From Phanerodontia chrysosporium (Eukaryota > Basidiomycota > Agaricomycetes > Polyporales > Phanerochaetaceae), in NCBI GenBank assembly GCA_001910725.1, contig MJGA01000007.1, positions 124,001-188,000 on the forward strand: 64,000 bases of DNA, written 5' to 3'. How positions within the stretch are numbered: position 1 is the first letter of the stretch; each line of letters starts with the position of its first letter. A program made the position numbers and the translations under genes. The notes beneath the pieces were generated by a model that saw nothing but the letters and a program-made list of their open reading frames with translations, did not search any database and was not told the DNA's origin. Shown here in pieces: positions 33,896 through 44,246 of the stretch.

Positions 33896-34675
33896 TGTCA
33901 CGGATGCGACGGCGCAGCCCTATTTTTTGCCGATTTCTGGCTATTTTCCTCGATTAATCCAACGGGCGAGCAGCCCTCGCACCGTCTGGAGTCCTAGCCG
34001 CCCACGCTCAGCGCCTGGCCACCCAGCGCCAGCGCCCTGATGGCGCATCACCCCTAGACGCCAGCGCATCCCGCCGCGCGCTCAGACACTGCCCGAATCA
34101 CCGGTCTGCCTTGCAACCGGTCCCCCAGATCGCCGAGGAGGCACTGTCAACCCTGATGACTCCCCTCGCCAAGACACGCCGAGTTGATCAGCCTGATGAC
34201 ACAGCCTCAGCCTGACGCAGCCTCGAGACACAGCCTGATGACACAGCCTCGGCCCGACGCAGCCTCGAGACACAGCCTGAGAACACAGCCTCGGCCCGAT
34301 GCAGCCTCGAGACACTGCCAGCTAACACAGCCTCATGACATAGCCCCAACACAGCCTCACCGCGCAGTCCACGTCGCAGCCTCGCTGGCTATGCTGAGCA
34401 CTGCCCATCAGCTTATGTAATTATATAGCCTGCCCTAAAGGACCTGTAGTATATAAGGGTAGCTCCCCTCACTCCTGTCCGTCATCTCGACCTCTTGGTC
34501 AATACGGACAGGTAAGCCCCAGTTTGTATAGTAGTATAAGCTCGCTAATGTATCTTGGTCAATACGGACAGCTGCGTAAGTTTGTTCATCGCCGCGTGAC
34601 CCGCTCCGCTGCGCCTTGTCGTCGACCTCCCCATTCGCCCTCCCTTGTGCAGCGTCGAGCCTTTGCTCCGCGACA
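33896..34675 (+). repeat. 5' LTR of element 1
   Basis: TGTCACGGATGCGACGG...CTCCGCGACA. Core promoter TATATAAGGG at about 34451. Contains the 18-bp repeat CTTGGTCAATACGGACAG at 34494-34511 and 34554-34571 bounding a possible intron 34512-34571, and a tandem array of CAGCCTCGGCCCGACGCAGC-type units. Confidence 0.88.
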
Positions 34676-34828
34676 TTAGGTCGAGATCTTTTGGGTGCCC
34701 TAGGCATTTTCCCCTACCGCTCCCCCATAATACCGTTTAAAAAAGTTTATCCCCACCGATTAAAGCGAGTACGTTGTAGTCGAGCAGCCTGCTCACTCCG
34801 TACACGTTTCTGAGACTTGCATTCGCAG

Positions 34829-35514
34829 TGCCAAAAGACGTCCAGCTCAAGGACCACATCCCCCAACGCATCTTCGACCACCTCCAACGTCGTCGCGAAG
34901 CTGGTAACCCCGTCAAGTGGACGGACCGCAAAGTCAAAGCAGTCATCAAGCACGTCTCCATGCTTCTGACGCCTTCGCCCTCCGTCCCCTCCATCAACTG
35001 GATTGCTGTTCGCGAGGCTCGTGAGGCCGAACAACGCGTAGGCAACTGCATACGCGAGCAGCGCCAATGCGAGGCGCAAGAAGTCCAGGCCGCCGTAGCT
35101 GCCTCCTCCTCCAAGCTGAGTTTGGCAGAGTGCCTCAGTGCCGCCCTGACGTACGAGCCCATCGCCCGCAAGCCCGTCGGCATCGACATCCCCAAATACT
35201 CCCCCACTGACCTCGTCAACATCTTCACGCCCAAGCTCGATGCAACCATCAAGCGTCTCAAGGCCGTCGAAGAAGTCGACTTATTCCACCTCGTCAGCAG
35301 CGACCGCGCACACGGCGTCTGCCAGCTACTGGAACGTCTTCGGCAGATCCACGACGAGCTTAGCCACCTCGCTCCCACCACCACGTTTAAGGAGTGGCAT
35401 CAGTACGAGCTTGGACTAGCTCAGATTGGTGACATTCCGTTCGTCGGTTTTAAGGCGCAATTTCCGCCGTATCGTAGGAGAACTGGACATAGTGTACCGG
35501 GCCGGGTATTTTGA
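34829..35514 (+). CDS. ORF0 of element 1 (function unknown), start codon formed by splicing
   Basis: Predicted intron 34769-34828 (GTACGT...TTCGCAG, 60 nt) joins A (34768) to TG (34829), making ATG followed by PKDVQLKDHIPQRIFDHL. The leader from the TATA region to 34768 contains no other ATG. The protein (about 229 residues) is basic at the start, with coiled-coil-like EAREAEQRVGN and REQRQCEAQEVQAA stretches and a conserved EWHQYELGLAQIGDI near the end. I do not recognise it; its place before gag suggests an accessory or N-terminal Gag-related product. It ends at TGA 35512-35514, whereas element 2 runs slightly longer. Confidence 0.6.
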
Positions 35515-35947
35515 TTAGTGTACAAATACATCCTCTGTCGCTCTGGATTTCGACTGTTCGAATTGTCTGCATTTCTTCGGGCGAACCACAGAAGACGGCG
35601 TCACTGCTGCCGCTGATCTCCACGTCGAGCAGAACAACGGGTCTTGAGAAGTCCGAGAGTGCAGTCAGCAGCCCTGCCCCTATCGAGAGACTGCCCCTCC
35701 GCTACTCCCGGTTCCGCCTAGCGACCGAGAAACACAATTCGAGCGCCCTCGTTTCGCGCAACGGCTAGAATTCGCCTGCGCCTCTGCCACTACCCCGAAT
35801 ACTCCTGACCGCAGTCCTCCGGACAGCAGCCACCACTCATCTCCCGAGACATCGCTCGGCTCCGTCCTCTCCGATCACGAACCAGCCCCTTCACCCCTCG
35901 ATCTCTCGCGCGCTCACTCAGGAGCCAATACTCCCTGTCCCCCCAAT

Positions 35948-37198
35948 ATGTCAAGCACTCCCGGTGGAGCGCCGCCCGGTCCGGTGCCTCCTGACCCCGT
36001 TTCTGCTGCCCTCCTGCAAATGGCCCAGGCGATGACGCAGCTCACCAACACGGTCAACACTCTGGCCCAGGCTATCGGTACCAATCGGACAACGGTCAAT
36101 GCAACGGTCAACGCGAACAAGGAGCTCCCCTTCGTCGAGAAACCCACCCCGTTCAAAGGGAAAGGTTCCGATACGGCCCGTCTCTTCCGCGCCGCCTACC
36201 GCATCTACGCCGACGGACAGCCGGAGAAATTCGGCAAGCGCGATGTCAACGGAAATTTCGAACGCGACCCCAACACCAGACAGATCATGGTAGATGGCCA
36301 GAAGTGGATCGTTGGTGCCCTCTCCTTTATGCAGGACGAAGCCGCCGAATGGGCACGGCAATACATCGAGCAGGCAGCAGACGGTACTCAGTTATTCGGA
36401 GGCTCTCGCGCCCAATTCTGGGAGGCATTCAAGAACCGGTTCGAGCCCGTCGACGAGAAGGCCGAGGCCCTCAGCAAGCTACAGGCATGCACGCAAGGCA
36501 ATCGTCGGTTCGCGGAATTCTTTGCGGAGTTCCAATCCCTCGCCAGTCGCACGAAGCTCACCTCGGAGGATCTGGCAGCCCGGCTACGGACGAAGTTCAA
36601 CAAGGACTACCTCGAGCGGATCTCGTACATGGTCAACCCCAGCACCGGCAAAGGCCCCGAGACGTACGACGAGCTCAAGAACGCAGGTTTCGCCGTCGAT
36701 CGGTCGAAGGACAAGCTCTCGCAAGATCTCTTGGCGCAGCAGGGCAAGGCGTCCTCAACTCCGGCTAGCTCGTCGACGCGCGCCTTCCGCGACCCGAGCG
36801 CGATGGACATCGATGCCTCGAATATCGACGAGCTGTTTAAGGGTCTCACCGGCACGGATCTCAAGCGCCAGTTCGACGCCGTCATGAAGGATCGCTGCAA
36901 GGTCTGCGGCTCGAAGTCCCACAAGTCCACGGACCCTGTTCACCGCGACTCGGTCTGCAACCACTGTGGCAGGAAGGGTCACTGGTCCTGCGTCTGCCGC
37001 GCCCGCCTCGAGGGCAAGCTGAGAACTGCCCCCGCTACTGCCGCCGTCCGCGCCTCGTCTTCGGATACCTCGTCGCAGGACTCCTCGTCTCCGGCCTCCT
37101 TGTCTTCCGGCAGCTCGTCTGACGACCAGAGCGCCGCAATCGCCGCCCTCCGTGATCAGCTGGCTCTGATACAGAAGCAGCTCGGGGGTTTTGCTTAA
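35948..37198 (+). CDS. gag: Gag of element 1
   Basis: 416 residues from ATG 35948 (MSSTPGGAPPG). The retrotransposon capsid region is LPFVEKPTPFKGKGSDTARLF to FNKDYLERISYMV. Two zinc-knuckle-like Cys/His clusters follow: CKVCGSKSHKS and CNHCGRKGHWSCVC (CCHC). The Ser-rich tail ends GGFA-TAA. The slippery heptamer GGGTTTT (37186-37192) overlaps the last codons in the phase needed for -1 frameshifting into pol. Roles: capsid assembly and RNA packaging. Confidence 0.88.
   Translation: MSSTPGGAPPGPVPPDPVSAALLQMAQAMTQLTNTVNTLAQAIGTNRTTVNATVNANKELPFVEKPTPFKGKGSDTARLFRAAYRIYADGQPEKFGKRDVNGNFERDPNTRQIMVDGQKWIVGALSFMQDEAAEWARQYIEQAADGTQLFGGSRAQFWEAFKNRFEPVDEKAEALSKLQACTQGNRRFAEFFAEFQSLASRTKLTSEDLAARLRTKFNKDYLERISYMVNPSTGKGPETYDELKNAGFAVDRSKDKLSQDLLAQQGKASSTPASSSTRAFRDPSAMDIDASNIDELFKGLTGTDLKRQFDAVMKDRCKVCGSKSHKSTDPVHRDSVCNHCGRKGHWSCVCRARLEGKLRTAPATAAVRASSSDTSSQDSSSPASLSSGSSSDDQSAAIAALRDQLALIQKQLGGFA
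37186..37192 (+). promoter_or_regulatory. Putative -1 ribosomal frameshift site, gag-pol of element 1
   Basis: G GGT TTT in zero frame, four codons' length before and including the approach to the gag TAA (37196-37198). After slipping, the pol frame reads on without a stop. An identical site is at 48011-48005 in element 2. Confidence 0.6.
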
Positions 37199-40100
37199 GG
37201 GGCCGGAGTGACGCCGCATCGTCGGTCCCCGTTTCGTCAAGCCCGGATTCAACTCCGGTGCCTTCGTTAGACCCACAGGACATTTCGGACTCTATCCGCT
37301 CGTGTACAATATCTGTATTAGACCCTTTCTCGAATCACTACCGTGTACCAGTAAAGCTCACCGGGATCAATAAAACTATTCGCACGCCTGCAATGATTGA
37401 CTCTGGTGCGACTTCGCTGTTCATCCACGAAGACTTCTGCAAGCAGCATAAGATTCTCACGGTACCACTCAAAAGGGAAATTACGTTATACAACATCGAC
37501 GGAACCAAGAATGAAGCAGGATCTATCACACGTCGTGCCAGACTCCAGCTCACTGTGGGCTCTTACACGTTTAAGGAAGAATTTCTTATCACGAACATCG
37601 GTCCGGAGGACGTCATCCTCGGACTTCCGTGGCTCAAGAAATGGAATCCGAACATCGACTGGGAAATGGGAGATGTCCAGTTTCAGCTCCGCGGCGGAGC
37701 TGAGGACACCCCGGTTTTCGGCATACACCAGATTGACGCCAACCGCTCCGAGCGCCGTGAATGGCTTCGGGCAGGCATTGTTGAGGACGCCAAGGACGAA
37801 GTCTGGATCCTCGCCGGCTACACTTACTCGCAAGCGATCGCTGTAGAAGCCAATCGCGAGAAGTACGCCAAGACGTTTGAAGAGCTGGTTCCCAAGGAGT
37901 ACCACCGACACAAGAAGGTGTTCTTCGAAGAAGAATCACACCGCCTCCCGAAGCATCAGCCCTGGGACCACGCGATAGACCTCGTCCCGGACGCCCCGGC
38001 ATCGATCAAATCGAAGGTCTACCCCATGTCCCCGATCGAGAACGAAGAACTACAGCGATTCATCGACGACGCACTCGCCAAAGGATACATCGTCCCCAGC
38101 AAGTCTCCGATCGCTTCCCCTGTCTTCTTCATCAAGAAAAAGGACGGCAAGCTCCGGTTTATCCAGGATTACCGCAAGCTCAACGACATCACTGTGAAGA
38201 ATCGCTATCCCCTTCCGCTTGCCTCCGACATCATCGGGAAGCTTCAGGGCGCCAAGATCTTCACCAAGTTCGACGTCCGTTGGGGCTACAACAACGTCCG
38301 GATTAAGGAAGGTGACGAGTGGAAAGCTGCCTTCGTCACCAACCGCGGTCTCTTCGAACCCCGAGTCATGTACTTCGGTCTGTGCAACAGCCCCGCCACG
38401 TTCCAGGCCCTTATGAACCACATCTTCGCCGACCTCATTGCCGAAAGCAAGGTCGCAGTTTACCTCGACGACATCCTCATCTGGTCGAACGATCTCGCTT
38501 CGCATCGGAAGATTGTTCACGAGGTCCTGGCACGCCTCGCCAAATACGATTTGTACCTTCGGCCCGAGAAGTGCGAGTTCGAGCGCTCAGAGATCGAATA
38601 TCTTGGGCTCCTCATCAGCGAAGGGCAAGTCGGCATGGACCCCGGCAAGGTTAAGGCGGTAGCTGAGTGGCCGACCCCGAAGAACCTCAAAGACGTACGA
38701 GGCTTTGTCGGGTTCGCCAACTTCTACCGTCGCTTCATCAAAGACTTCTCAAAGATCTGCCGCCCGCTGCATGATCTGACGAAGAAGGATACTCCGTTTA
38801 ATTGGGGTCCCGCACAGGCAGAAGCCTTCGAGACGCTCAAGCGCGCTTTCACGACTCAGCCCGTGCTCGCCATGTGGAGCATTGATCGGCCAACTCGCGT
38901 CGAGACCGATGCTTCTGGCTACGCCACCGGTGGAGTGATAGTCCAACGCAACCCTGAAGATGGTCTCTGGCATCCAATCGCATATCGCTCACAGACCATG
39001 AGCCCCACTGAGCGGAACTATGAGATCTGGGACTGCGAGATGCTTGCAATCATTGAAGCTCTCAAGGACTGGCGCCAGTTCCTCGAAGGTCTCCCGGAGC
39101 CTTTTGAGATCTGGACCGATCACCAGAACCTTCAGTACTGGAAGACTGCGCAGAATCTCACACGGCGTCAAGCCCGATGGGCCTCCTACCTCGCCGAGTA
39201 CGACTTCCGCATCATTCATCGCCCCGGCAAGACACACCTCCTCGCTGATCCGCTCTCCCGGCCTTCCTCGCTGCATGTCTCTGACGAAGAGGACAATCGC
39301 TCGCAAATAGTATTGAAGCCAGAGCTGTTTAAAATAGCCGCCACCGCCGCCTTCGCAAACCCCTCCCCTCTCGAGAAGCGCATTCGCGACTGCTCCAAAA
39401 AGGAAAAGGAAGTTGCAGACGCTCTGCAGATTCTCCGGACCAAGGGGCCCCACAAGCTGCACAACGGTGTTCTTGAATGGGAAGAAGACAACGGCCTTCT
39501 GTACTACCATGGGAAAGTCTATGTCCCGAACAGTGCCGCGCTGCGCAACGACGTCATCAAGTCTTGTCACGACGCGCCGACTGCCGGGCACCCCGGGAAA
39601 CACACCACCCTCGAATTGGTCTCTCGGTACTATTGGTGGCCGCGCATCTCCACCGACGTTAGCCGCTACGTGCTCGGCTGCGATCAATGTCAACGGTATA
39701 AGTTCGCCCCGCACCCGAAAGCCACTCTACAGCCCTACGACGTCCCTTCAGGGCCCTGGGAACACGTCGGCGTGGATCTCATCACACAGCTCCCACGTGA
39801 CGCCAAGACCAAGAAGGACTCGATCACGGTCTACGTGGACCACTACTCAGACCAGTGCCATGTCGTCCCAGTCGACTCGACGATCACCGTGGCCGGCATG
39901 GGCGACGTCCACTAAACGGACATCTTCTGCCTCCACGGCCTCCCGCGCAAGATCTTCTCCGATCGCGGACCCCAGTTTGCCGCACAGTACATGCGAGCAC
40001 TGTACAAGCGCCTCGGCATCGCTACTGGTCTCACCACGGCGTATCACCCAGAAGGCAATGGCAAGGTCGAGCGTAAGAACCAGGAAGTCGAGAAATTCCT

Positions 40101-40872
40101 GCGTCTCTTCGTCTCCCAGCGCCAAGACGACTGGGTCGATTGGCTCCCGATGGCTGAGTTTACCCTGAATTCGCATGTGTCTAGTGCTACCGAGCGCACA
40201 CCTTTCGAGATTGTCTACGGCTATACACCGGACTTTACGATTCCGGCCGGAAAACACACTAAGGTTCCTGCCCTCGATGAGTGCCTGGACCGCATGGCTC
40301 ATGTTCGCAAAGAGGCCGAAGCTGCCCTGCGCCTTACCAAGGCTCGCATGAAAGAAGAGTACGAAGCCGCGAAGAAACGCGCCCACTCCTTCAAGGTTGG
40401 CGACCAGGTTTGGCTCAGCACGAAGGACCTCAGCATCGATCAGCCCTCACCCAAGCTCGGCCCTCACCACCCGATTTTCCATGTCAACCGCCTCAGCCCG
40501 TGGCACGATCAGGGCGTCGAGAAGCCCCTGCCTCCCAAACCTGTCAAGGTTGCCGGCGAAGAGGAATACGTCGTCGAGAAGGTCCTCGACAGCTGCATAT
40601 ACCGCCGCCAACTCCAATACAAGGTCCGCTGGAAAGGCTACGGCCAAGCCGGCGACACGTGGGAAAAGGCAGACAACCTCAAACACGCCAAGGCCCTGGT
40701 CAACAAGTTCCATCGTGAAAACCCGGAAGCGCCCCGCAAGCTCGCTGCCACCGCCTTCGAAGCCCTCGCCGCCTCTTTTCGCCCGTTCGTCACCGAAGTC
40801 GATGTCTCTCACCTTTCTGCCTCCGATTGTGCTAAGGCCGATCTCGATTGGGAAGAGGGGTGCCACATCTAA
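37199..40872 (+). pseudogene. pol: Pol of element 1 (protease-RT-RNase H-integrase-chromodomain), disabled
   Basis: The -1 frame is open from the gag end. Protease MIDSGATSLF, RT FFIKKKDGKLRF and VYLDDILIWS, RNase H VETDASGYATGG and IWTDHQNLQYW, integrase zinc region (HPGKHTTLEL, CDQCQRY) and VGVDLITQLP are intact. TAA at 39913-39915 truncates the integrase core after the first catalytic Asp; element 2 has TAC there. The frame then continues through SDRGPQF and PEGNGKVERKN. Relative to element 2, 26 codons containing the GPF motif (RQLGPFKVLEKIG region) are missing at about 40462. The chromodomain (EEYVVEKVLDS, YKVRWKGYG) ends at 40872. Confidence 0.85.
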
Positions 40873-40910
40873 CGACCTCGCGAGGACGCTCGGTTTTAGG
40901 AGGGGGGTAA

Positions 40911-41606
40911 TGTCACGGATGTGACGGCGCAGCCCTAGTTTTTGCCGATTTTCAGCTATTTTCCTCGATTAATCCAACGGGCGAGCAGCCCTCGCGCTGT
41001 CTGGAGTCCTAGCCGCCCACGCTCAGCGCCTGGCCACCCAGCGCCAGCACCCTGATGGCGCATCACCCTTAGACGCCAGCGCATCCCGCTGCGTGCTCAG
41101 ACACTGCCCGGATCACCGGTCTGCCTTGCAACCGGTCCCCCGGATCGCCGAGGAGGCACTGTCATCCCTGATGACTCCCCTCGCCGAGACACGCCGAGCT
41201 GATCAGCCTGATAACACAGCCTCGGCCCGACGCAGCCTCGAGACACTGTCAGCTGACGCAGCCTCGTGACATAGCCCCAGCACAGCCTCACCGCGCAGTC
41301 CGCGTCACAGCCTCGCTGGCTATGCTGAGCACTGCCCATCAGCTTATGTAATCGTATAGCCTGCCCTAAAGGACCTGTAGTATATAAGGGTAGCTCCCCT
41401 CGCTCCTGTCTGTCATCTCGACCTCTTGGTCAATACGGACAGGTAAGCCCGTCGTTTGTATTGTAGTATATATCACTAATACACCTTGGTCAATACGGAC
41501 AGCTGCGCAAGTTAGTTCGTCGCCGCGTGATTCACTCCGCTGCGCCCAGTCGTCGTCGTCCCCATTCGTCCTCCCTCGTGTAGCGTTGAGCCCCTGCTCC
41601 GCGACA
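40911..41606 (+). repeat. 3' LTR of element 1
   Basis: 696 bp, TGTCACGGATGTGACGG...CTCCGCGACA, preceded by a polypurine tract. Its right end abuts the interior of element 3. Confidence 0.85.
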
Positions 41607-41914
41607 GTATTTGGGGATGTCGATGCCAACGGGCTTGCGGGCGATGGGCTCGTACGTCAGGGCGGCACTGAGGCACTCTGCCAAACTGAGCTTGGAGGAG
41701 GAGGCGGCTACGGCGGCCTGGGCTTCTTGCGCCTCGCGTTGGTGCTGCTCGCGTATGCGGTTGCCTACGCGCTGTTCGGCCTCACGAGCCTCGTGAACGG
41801 CAGTCCAGTCGATGGAGGGGACAGAGGGCAGAGGCGTCGGGAGCGTGGAGACGTACTTGACGACCGCCTTGACTTTGCGGTCTGTCCACTTGACAGGGTT
41901 ACCGGCCTCGCGAC

Positions 41915-42439
41915 TGTCACAGTTTTCTAATTCCCTACGGTTTTATTCTTGTAAGCGCCCAGTAGGCGCTAGGGGTTAGGGTTATGGACTAGGGTTAGGA
42001 CAGGCACGCGTCAGAACGCGGTCACGTGTTGGTCACATGCTGGGAAAGGACTCAGAGTCATGTGAGGATCTTATCATTATCTTATCTATGATGTAGACGC
42101 TCCGGTACAAGGGTATAGTAGGTAGCCGGACCCAGGGTCCGGGTAGTGTATTCTAGAATAGCGTAGAAGGTTCCGGACACATCCGGTACTCGGCTCTAGA
42201 CTTCGCCGAGCCCGGAGTGTCTTGGCAAGTATCGCACCATCATCACGCCATCGTGCATGTGATGGGCAGTATCAAGGGTCTCGGGTAGTACCAGGGGTCC
42301 TCCCCTCCATGTATATATACCGGGCTCTGCTGGGCTTAAGTCCCCAGCATCATCTACCTCATCTACCACTACTTCACTCTCGCAGTCAAGTCTCACCCCA
42401 CCAAAGCTACTAAGGTAAGTAGCGGGGTTTACTTTGACA
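41915..42439 (-). mobile_element. Solo LTR inserted in ORF0 of element 3, TSD GCGAC
   Basis: 525 bp, TGTCACAG...TTTGACA, flanked by GCGAC at 41910-41914 and 42440-42444. The uninterrupted target (GCCTCGCGACGACG) is seen at about 50290-50303 in element 2. It contains TTAGGG-like repeats (41970-41998) and a TATATATACC promoter near 42310, which reads on the plus strand; orientation is therefore uncertain. Confidence 0.85.
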
Positions 42440-42660
42440 GCGACGACGATGGAGGTGGTCAAAGATGCGTTGGGGGATGTGGTCCTTGAGCTGGACGTCT
42501 TTCGGCACTGCAAATGCAAGCCTCAGCAACATGCACGGAGTGAGCGGGCTGCTCGACTATGATGTACTCGCTTTAATCGGAGGGGATAAACTTTTTTAAA
42601 CGGGGTTTGGGGGGAGCGGTAGGGAAAATTGCCTAGGGCACCCAAAGCATCTCGACCTAA

Positions 42661-43354
42661 TGTCGTGGAGCTAGAGCTCAACGCTACACGAGGGAGGGCA
42701 GATGGGGATGATGATAACGAGGTGCAGCAGAGCGAGTCACGCGGCGATGCACAACTTATACAGCTGTCCGTATTGACCAAGTTATATTAGCGATGTGTAC
42801 TATGATACAAATGACAGGCTTACCTGTCCGTATTGACCAAGAGGTCGAGATGACGGACAGGAGCGAGAGGTGCTACCTATATATACTACGAGAGTTCAGG
42901 GCAGGCTGTACGGTTACATAAGCTGATGGGCAGTGCTTAGCACAGCCGGCGAGGCTGCGACGCGGGCTGCGCGGCGGGGCTGTACCAGGGCTGTGTTATG
43001 AGGCTGCGTCAGCTGGCTGTGTTCCGAGGCTGCGTCGGGCCGAGGCTGTGTCAACAGAATGACAGCTCGGAGTGTCTCGGCGAGGGGAGTCATTGTAGAT
43101 GACAGTGCCTCCTCGGCGATCCGGGGGAACCGGTTGCAGGGCAGACCGGTGATCCGGGCAGTGTCTGAGCATGCAGCGGGATGCGCTGGCATCTAGGGGT
43201 GATGCGCCATCAGGGCGCTGGCGCTGAGTGGCCAGGTGCTGAGTGTGGGTGGCTAGGACTCCAGACGGCGCGAGGGCTGCTCGCCTGTTGGATTAATCGA
43301 GGAAAATAGCCAGAAATTGGCGAAAAATAGGGCTATGCCGTCACATCCGTGACA
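42661..43354 (-). repeat. 5' LTR of element 3
   Basis: 694 bp, minus orientation (plus strand TGTCGTGGAG...ATCCGTGACA). Internal sequence lies to its left; a host ORF piece lies to its right. Confidence 0.85.
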
Positions 43355-43512
43355 CTGAGCTGCGTAAAGTCAGTGAGCACTTGCATGCTGCACTGGCTGC
43401 ACCACCAATCATGCCGGTATGTCATTCTATGTACTGCATTTTTATTACCCTGAGTTAACCACTTGCAGCCCACTGCCTGTCTTGTGCATATTGCCCCTGC
43501 TCCCCCAGCCAA
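43355..43512 (+). pseudogene. Small host ORF, middle part
   Basis: Codes ELRKVSEHLHAALAAPPIMP up to a GTATGT donor (about 43419), then intron to TTGCAG (43468) and PTACLVHIAPAPPAN, where element 2 is inserted (TSD GCCAA 43508-43512). Fits between 33895 and 51221. Confidence 0.45.
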
Positions 43513-44208
43513 TGTCGCGGAGCGAAGGCTCAACGCTTCACAAGGGAGGACAGATGGGGAGGTCGACGACGAGGCGCGGCGGAGCGAGTCACGCAGCGAC
43601 GAACACACTTGTTCAGCTGTCCGTATTGACCAAGATAATATTAGCACTGTAACTACAATACAAACACTGGGCTTACCTGTCCGTATTGACCAAGAGGTCG
43701 AGATGACGGACAGGAGCGAGGGGAGCTACCCTTATATACTACAGGTCCTTTAGGGCAGGCTATACGATTACATAAGCTGATGGGCAGCGCTCAGCATAGC
43801 CAGCGAGGCTGCGACGCGGGCTGCGCGGCGCGGCTGTGCTGGGGCTATGTCACGAGGCTGTGTCAGCTGGCAGTGTCTCGAGGCTGCGTCGGGCCGAGGC
43901 TGTGTCATCAGGCTGATCAGCTCGGCGTGTCTCGGCGAGGGGAGTCATCAGGGATGACAGTGCCTCCTCGGCGATCCGGGGAACCGGTTGCAAGGCAGAC
44001 CGGTGATCCGGGCAGTGTCTGAGCGCGCAGCGGGATGCGCTGGCGTCTAGGGGTGATGCGCCATCAGGGCGCTGGCGCTGAGTGGCCAGGCGCTGAGTGC
44101 GGGCGGCTAGGACTCCAGACGGCGCGAGGGCTGCTCGCCCGTTGGATTAATCGAGGAAAATAGCCAAAAATCGGCGAAAAATAGGGCAGCACCGTCACAT
44201 CCGTGACA
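43513..44208 (-). repeat. 3' LTR of element 2
   Basis: Plus strand TGTCGCGGAG...ATCCGTGACA, followed by TTACCCCCCTCCT, the reverse of the polypurine tract. Confidence 0.93.
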
Positions 44209-44246
44209 TTACCCCCCTCCTAAAACCGAGCGTCCTCGCGAGGCCG

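Larger units (their letters stand above)
33896..41606 (+). mobile_element. Ty3/Gypsy chromovirus, element 1 (older, defective)
   Basis: 5' LTR 33896-34675 (780 bp), then ORF0, gag, pol and 3' LTR 40911-41606 (696 bp); the purine-rich tract AGGAGGGGGGTAA precedes the 3' LTR. LTRs differ in length because the 5' copy has an expanded GACACAGCCT-type repeat (34195-34320). Flanks are GACGC and GTATT, so there is no target duplication. Pol has a stop at 39913-39915 and lost 26 codons ahead of the chromodomain. The element ends directly in the interior of an inverted third copy, so it has been rearranged. Confidence 0.9.
41607..43354 (-). mobile_element. Gypsy element 3, truncated inverted fragment
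   Basis: Minus-strand copy of the 5' end of the same family: LTR 43354-42661, leader, splice region (A|GTACAT donor, weakened from GTACGT; TTTGCAG|TG acceptor) and part of ORF0 down to 41607, where it is fused to the 3' LTR of element 1. ORF0 is interrupted by another family's solo LTR at 41915-42439. Confidence 0.8.

Noticed and set aside
33896..34400. CRISPR-like array from repeated CAGCCTCGGCCCGACG units
   Set aside because: Units are contiguous and imperfect, without spacers, and lie in a eukaryotic LTR.
41965..42000. True telomere or chromosome end
   Set aside because: Only two or three TTAGGG-like words inside an LTR, with normal sequence on both sides.
42661..44208. Two adjacent same-direction LTRs as a small TRIM-type element
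   Set aside because: The right LTR is paired with 50520-51215 by the GCCAA duplication; the left belongs to element 3, and the 158 bp between them is host ORF.
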